From positions 1,335,001 to 1,399,000 of the forward strand of contig NC_067302.1 in NCBI RefSeq assembly GCF_020740795.1: 64,000 nt of DNA. Direction: 5' to 3'. Positions 57,958 to 64,000 of this stretch are shown in pieces. Source of the stretch: Apus apus (Eukaryota > Chordata > Aves > Apodiformes > Apodidae). The notes under the pieces were generated by a model, which did no database searches, was not told the origin of the DNA, and saw only the letters and a list, made by a program, of their open reading frames with translations. The first letter of the stretch is position 1, and every line of letters begins with the position of its first letter. A program made the position numbers and the translations under genes.

Positions 57958-60900
57958 ATCAGAATAAACCAGGTAGAATTGAAGACAAGTTCAATTTCAA
58001 GTAAAATTGTTGCTCCAGTCTAGAAAATACACCTATTCAATGGCAGTCCTTGCTTTATCTCACCTCTTTTTTTGCATGTAATCGCTTTAACATTTGTTTT
58101 CTGGGTTCAACAATTAACATTTCTTGCAATAAAACCATCCAGGCAGCTGTCTGATTTTGCTTCAACACCAGTGCTGGCATAATAGGCACTATCTGCACAT
58201 TTTTAGGATACAAATAATGTAAAATTTAGAAGTCACCTTCTAGCATGCACAAGGAGGCAGGCGAAGCAGCTTCATCTTACCCATCATGTGTGTGACACAG
58301 AAGTAGAAAACTGTCCTCCAGAGAAGCTTTGGGTAGTGAGCCCAGCAGTGATGGACACCAGCTTCCAGGCACCCTGCATCCCCCAGGACCACCACTCCAG
58401 CTCTTGGCTTCACAGCTCTTGGGCAGAACTCGGGAGTGGAGGACACTGAGGAGTGTGAGAAGGTTAAAAGGCCAATTAGGAGCTCCTGCACTTGACTTTC
58501 TGGGTAAGTTTTTAAAGGCTTCTTAGGAAAGGGAGTGTATTTTTATGTGTTTACAATGAACAGTTTACGGTTTTATTGCACTGTTGTTATGAGCAGATGC
58601 AATCACACTGAATCCATGTGAGGTCTCATGCAAAGTGTAACATGTGTGTGTGGAATGGAGAGGGAAAGAAATAAAAATGCAGTGGGCCAGAGTGTGGAAA
58701 ACTGCTTTCATCTGAGCAATAGCTTCTGCTCACAGCATCTCAGGGAGGTGAAACAAGCTGGTTGTGTTCTTGCAGGCAATGACAAGAGGCTTTAACATTC
58801 ACTCTGACCAAGCTGCAGTGTGAATCCCTGGCTGTATTAGTGAAAAATTATTGTGGAAGATGAATGCAGGGGAAAACCCACAGTGAGGGGTTGAAAAAAT
58901 ATGCTCAGGGAACATTATTGCTCTGTTTACCCAACAACTCTGGCTATGGTGGCACCTGAGAAGCTGCTGAGAACTCCAGGTACTGAGGGAGGATGAAGTA
59001 AGGAGGCACAGGAGGCCAGAACAGGTGAAAAATGTACAGATGGCATGGGAGAGGACATGTTAGGCAGAGAAAACCAGGAATAACGAAAAATTCATTTTAA
59101 AATAATAAGAAAACAAAGGTAGAACTATTAAAATAAAGCTACAGTGTGACAGGCAAACAAACAGAGGGACGTTTTTAACCCTTGTGCAAGTGCAGCAATC
59201 ATTCTAAAGGCAACAGGGAAATACAATAGCAGCAGTACCTGTTACAGCCCATATTCCAGCTGTGCCAAGTTTCAGAGTTATGTTAGAGCTCAGATACTAT
59301 GTGACATTCCAGATGCCAGTTCAATGAATAAATCTCCTTTGGCTCCAGTTTCTGTCATCCTCATTCTGGTCACTGCCAGGTGAAAGAAGATACCCTTGAC
59401 GTGGGGAAGGTAACGCAGCAGCAGTTACCCACACAGAGGGAAGGCTGGGGAATAAATGACATCATTTTGCTTAAAGAGGCATTCTTAGCAAAGGTGCTGC
59501 CAGCGGTTTGCATGAAGCATGAGGCAGAGCCACAGTAATGTGGCTTTGCAGGGTTCACTTACTGAAAGGATCAGCACAGAACTTTGTCACACGAAGGCTT
59601 CTTATGTCTCCAGGAAGGAAGAAGAGTCTCAAGTTAACCTGAGGTTTTGGAAATCTGGGTTCAAGCTACTTCCTTTACCAGACTCCTCTTGTGGCCCTAG
59701 CTTGGTCACGTAGCTTATGTTGCCAAGAAGATCCCAAAGCTACATATAAATGTCTGTGAAGATCTCTTGCTGTGTTGCCAGAAGTAGACAAGTGCCCAGA
59801 CATCTGCCAGGTATCTGCCTCCAATGCCAGGTGCAAAAACATCTTTACAAACCACATCTTTCATCCAATATTTCTCACTCATTTTCTTTATTTCTCATCA
59901 ATCCCAAGAGACTTACACTGTGGCAGAAAATGGAGTGTGTTACACCCTCTTGTTCACATATGCCTACTAAATGGAGTTTGAACTAGTTGTTTTTTTCTCC
60001 AGGAAATACCCTACTGTGTTAAGCAGGCACTAACATGACCTGCACTCATATGGATGTTTGGCACCAGTGTTTCAAAGGTCTTAAAGGATGTGGGGCTATG
60101 GACAATAGTCTCTGTTTGTCCCAGGGATGTGGAAACCCTGCAGGGAGAAAGTGGGGTTGGGGTTGCTCTGACCAGGACTGCTTTGAACTGACTCTGAGGG
60201 CTTTGTCCAAAGCTACAGAATTTCTGTGTGAAAAAAACACAATTCTTTTTTAAAAAGTAACCTGCCTTTAGGCTTGCAAAGAACAACACCCAGCCAAGGG
60301 GTGAAACAGCTGTCTCAGCACCCACCAGCCCCACAGAATAATATTCTAGGGTATAACTGTGGTGGTCTCAAGAGCAGCTGCTCTTTTGAGGCTGAATGTT
60401 CAGTCTCTTCTCATACTATGGGCTGTTGGGGTTCAGCTTGCACTGGTCAGTGGTTCTCCTTGACCTCCTAGACACAGAGGAGCTGCAACCTGCAACTGTC
60501 CCTGTTCCCCTGCTTCCCAGGGCCAACCCTGCTGGCACTATCACCACACTAACATCAGCAAGAAAAACAACAGGCTGGAGCAGAGGGACTGGTCAGTGCT
60601 ACACAAACACAGCTTCCAAAGAAGGAACAAAAATGTCCACAGGGTCCTAAATACCAAAGATGGGCTTCACCTCCAGCAGTTATTTTTCCCCTTTTGTTTC
60701 TGACTGTAGGAGTACATTGTTCACTTCATTGTCAAGAGTTCCAGGCAGACATGACGAAGGGGACAAAACAGCTCAAGAAAAGAGACGTCCCGTGCAGCAT
60801 TCATGAAATGCACTGTTTGGAAACAAGGAAGGAGAAAACAGGAAAGCTCTTTAACCACTGAGAAGATGGGATCCCGGCGTGTTCTTGGCACTGGCGGGAA

Positions 60901-63900
60901 CAATGGAGTGATGTCACGAGCCAGAATTCCCCATGGTGGATGGAAACCCAGTAAATAATCCTCATTCTTCTCCTGGGACACGAGCAGAATTTTTCCATGG
61001 TTGGTCATACCCTACTGAGTCCCTGTTAGGAAGTAGGAAGGAGACATTGTCAAGTGAAACTTCCTTTGGGAGATCATAGATGCGTCGTGTCCCCTCCCTG
61101 CCCCTGGATCAACACATCAGTTGTTATAAATCATTGTTTTCTGCTGACTGTGAGGAATTCCAGTGGTGGTGCCAGGAGGCTGAGCACAGGACTGCCTGAA
61201 GAGTAGATTTCACACAGTGAAGAAGGGTGCTCACAGGGTCCAGGCAGTTGTAAGGGCAGAGGGAGACATCTCGTCAGCCATCTGGCTCTTGGAGCCTGCA
61301 CAGCACCAGCCTGGAGCATCATCCTTGCACTATCAAAGGCGCTGAGAACGGTGAGGAGCTTAAGAAACAGACTCTTACATAAAGAGGGGTATTTGGAGAA
61401 TTTCAGCCAAGTTTAAGGCTGCTAAATGACATGAGCAATAGGAGGGCATCCGCCAGATCCCAGACTCTCCTTCTTATTTAATCTTGAAGTCAGCTACGTG
61501 GAAGTGACCTGAACTTCTCTTCCAGGACCCAGGCATTTTCTGAAGCAGCTCCTGAATTCCCCTTTGGCTCCTTTCTTTTGACAGGGACTAGTCCCATGGG
61601 AGAAAGAGGAGAACCAGGCAATCCTCCCAGGGAACAAAGTCTCTCCCCCATTTGTGGGGCCATTACTGAAAACCCAGGCTGCTTTCTCCTCTCCAAGAGT
61701 TGCTCTGGAAGAGCCTGGTCAGTCCTCTGCAGAGGACACCAACGCTGAGCTGCCACATGAAAGCTGCTGGTAGGAGGTGGGACTGCTGGGCTGAGCTGGA
61801 CATGGGATTGCTCTTTCAACAGCAAAAAGAACTTCAATGAATCTAAGCCAGTCACAAAATGGCAGCTCTAAAGAAAGGCAGCATTAAGATATGAGTGTTT
61901 GTATGGTTGACTTGCAACTGATTTGTTCCTGTTCCATGTTTGTCTGTGCTTTGTGTTATCAATGCCTGAATATACCATAAGGGGTTATTTACTCTGGTCT
62001 CAGCTTCCAGATCTTTGTGTGCTTTCCCCATCCGAGGAGTTTCCAGAGAAACCCAGTGTCCCTCACAAACCTGGGCAGGTCCCAGGCTATTGGGACCACC
62101 ACCCCAAACTGCCAGATTTGTCCTCCTGCCCCATTTCCGCACATCACAGGTACAAGGCTTCTCTGTTGAGGTGGCAGAAATCCCAGCAGGAAAATGGTGG
62201 GAGAAGGTGGGGCCAGATAGGAAGAGGAAGACCTCAGAGCTTGCTATCTCCTTCTTTTCCAGTGAGGTGGAAAGGGGACAGGAGGCAGCAGCTGGGCTGG
62301 CCTGTGCATGGACACCTGTCTCACCCAGCAGGGCCAGCCTGGTTCTAACATCACCCAGAAAGGATCTGCAGTACTGACCCCTTGGCAGATGCTGCCCTTT
62401 GCCTATTTAGCTCAAGCCTGGAGCCAGTCTGCTATTTGCCTGTCATCCTTGCCAGAGAGCTGCAGGAACAGATTATCTCAGACCTGCACTGTGCACAGAG
62501 GAGACAAAGCCATAAGCTTTGCTCTGCTGGGCAGGGGACCACTTTCCTGTGTGGGAGTTTAAATTTCCAGTGGCCATGAGACAGCCAAGGGGGAGGGCAA
62601 CCCCCCAATACAGTCACACTCCCCCTGCCTGCTGTGCTTGTTCCCTTGAACTAGAGGTCTCAGAAGTCATTTAAACAGGGCAAGTGTGACATTCCTGGGG
62701 TCATGAGAGTGAAGGACTGCCCTGGGATGGCTGTTGGGCAGGAGGAGTCCCCTGCAGTGCTGCAATTTGGGAAGCTGCTCATGAAAAGTTAAGGGCAGTG
62801 AGAGAGAGGTGCCATTCCCAGGTGATTTAGGACAGGGGAAAATGAGCTGAATGTCCCAGAGACCTTTAAAATGGTCTGAGCTCTCCATCTGTAGTCTCAG
62901 ATGATTATCACTCTGTCACACAGGTGTAATTAATTTGATAGCAAAGTTACTAGGCCTTCAGTAAAAGAAAAGAGGAGGGAAGGCAAGATTTGCCTCTAGG
63001 ACACCAGTTCAAATGAAATCCAGGGAAGGACTAACTCAACTGGGGATACTGTGAACACGAGGATGTATGATCAGCTTTGGAAGGGACGTTCAACTTCATG
63101 CAGCAGGGTTCTCCTATTATATTTGACCTGGAGGAGACATACAAGAGGAGCAGGCTGCAGCTTATCCCTTATGGCAAGATTTGTCTTCAGCATCTTCTGC
63201 TGGCTCTGCCACAGACCTGACCCAGTAGGGTTTTATGGCTGTTACTTTTAAAGTCATGATAAAGGTTCTGCTGCTGACACCCTTCCCTACTGCTCTGGGA
63301 GCTCTTGCAGAGAGAGACACTGGGAAAAACTTGCAACTCTCCCTCAACAAGAAAAGGGGTGAATTTTTTTCAGAATAAGCTGTTCCTTCTTTCCAAAATG
63401 CAGGGCCTGCAAGGGCTGTGAACTCATCCTGTTTCTTTCTCACTCCCTGGGAAGCAAAGCATGTTTCACCCTTTTTCTGTGGATGGAAAAGTAATGCCAA
63501 AGGGAAACATTTGCAGGTAAGAAAGCTTTGGTGGTTTTTTTAATAGCATTTAACTGAATGACAATTACAAATCTGTCCTGTGTGCATGTCTGATTACATA
63601 CTTACTGTGCCCAAAGGGCAAGAAAAGAAAAGCAGTGTGTGTTTAGACACACTCCCTATGGAGACATTCCTTGTACATTGGGTGTTCATTGGAACACTTT
63701 AACATGGATGTCTGCCTTTACTCCACCCTGATGCTTGAACTTCTTCAGATTTCCAGAATGATGAGTGATCTGGAATTCATAATTACAATAGGTGTAATGC
63801 AATTAATCACCACCTCAGAGCTGTCTTCTATTGCTAACTGCTTTATGATAGCAATCCTTTGCAGCAAGTGCAGGAGAAGAGTTTGTGTAACATAACTATT

Positions 63901-64000
63901 TCCAGCTGAGACAAGTTCAGTGGGATTCCTACCACCTGGAGAGGCAGGAGTCCCCCTTTTCTGCAACAGCTGCCTTCTGCAATGCCAAGGTGCTCCAAGC
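57958..64000. other. Gene-free stretch upstream of EDN2
   Basis: No exon, RNA gene or transposon recognised beyond the candidate element at 63.5-63.9 kb. By mammalian gene order HIVEP3 would be expected further in this direction, but no zinc-finger or other HIVEP coding frame is visible. Confidence 0.45.
63535..63900. promoter_or_regulatory. Candidate conserved non-coding element
   Basis: Repeat-free AT-rich DNA with homeodomain-like sites: TGACAATTACAAATC, CATAATTACAATAGG and GCAATTAATCACC. It lies upstream of EDN2, towards where HIVEP3 would be expected. No coding frame is recognised. Confidence 0.22.

Noticed and set aside
1..64000. tRNA, rRNA, CRISPR, bacterial operons or phage genes
   Set aside because: I looked for tRNA-type GGTTCGAATCC motifs, direct repeats with spacers, and ribosome-binding-site-led gene runs, and saw none. 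The DNA is vertebrate in character.

Overview
The window reads as nuclear DNA of a bird. It carries seventeen recognisable CR1-type LINE pieces, mostly 5'-truncated 3' ends that finish in the 8-bp ATTCTRTG-like tail, and one compact vertebrate gene with GT-AG introns. There are no operons, ribosome-binding sites, phage genes or CRISPR arrays. The species cannot be fixed from what is visible.

The one protein-coding gene I can support is EDN2 (preproendothelin-2) on the minus strand, 52501-56066 from stop to start. Five exons join in frame with all eight splice sites intact and give a 178-residue precursor: signal peptide, furin site, the 21-residue ET-2 peptide, the WVNTP converting-enzyme site, a five-arginine processing site, an endothelin-like Cys repeat and a basic C-terminus. 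A TATA box (56343-56348) and two GC boxes lie upstream in a CpG-rich block. A 93-base homopurine tract (on the sense strand) lies in the expected 5' UTR. A C-rich minisatellite (about 56455-57210) starts about 100 bp upstream of the TATA box, followed by a CR1 copy (57490-57957).

Layout: 1-15.7 kb is non-coding with one short CR1 tail. 15.7-20.7 kb is a CR1 cluster: an inverted pair, a copy with reverse-transcriptase sequence, and an ancient LINE relic. 20.7-27.7 kb is non-coding with two LINE relics and a four-copy 42-bp tandem repeat. 27.7-30.5 kb holds an 890-bp CR1 and an endonuclease-bearing CR1 that has lost its reverse-transcriptase core. 30.5-42.3 kb is non-coding with six CR1 pieces. 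42.3-50.4 kb has no recognised repeat and holds AT-rich blocks that look like possible conserved regulatory DNA. 50.4-57.5 kb is EDN2 with its 3' region, introns and promoter. 58-64 kb is non-coding, with one further candidate element near 63.5-63.9 kb.

In mammals EDN2 lies between FOXO6 and HIVEP3. I found no forkhead or HIVEP zinc-finger coding exon here, so the non-coding flanks are probably intergenic or large-intron DNA. I found no previously undescribed biological system. The most unusual feature is the promoter architecture of EDN2.
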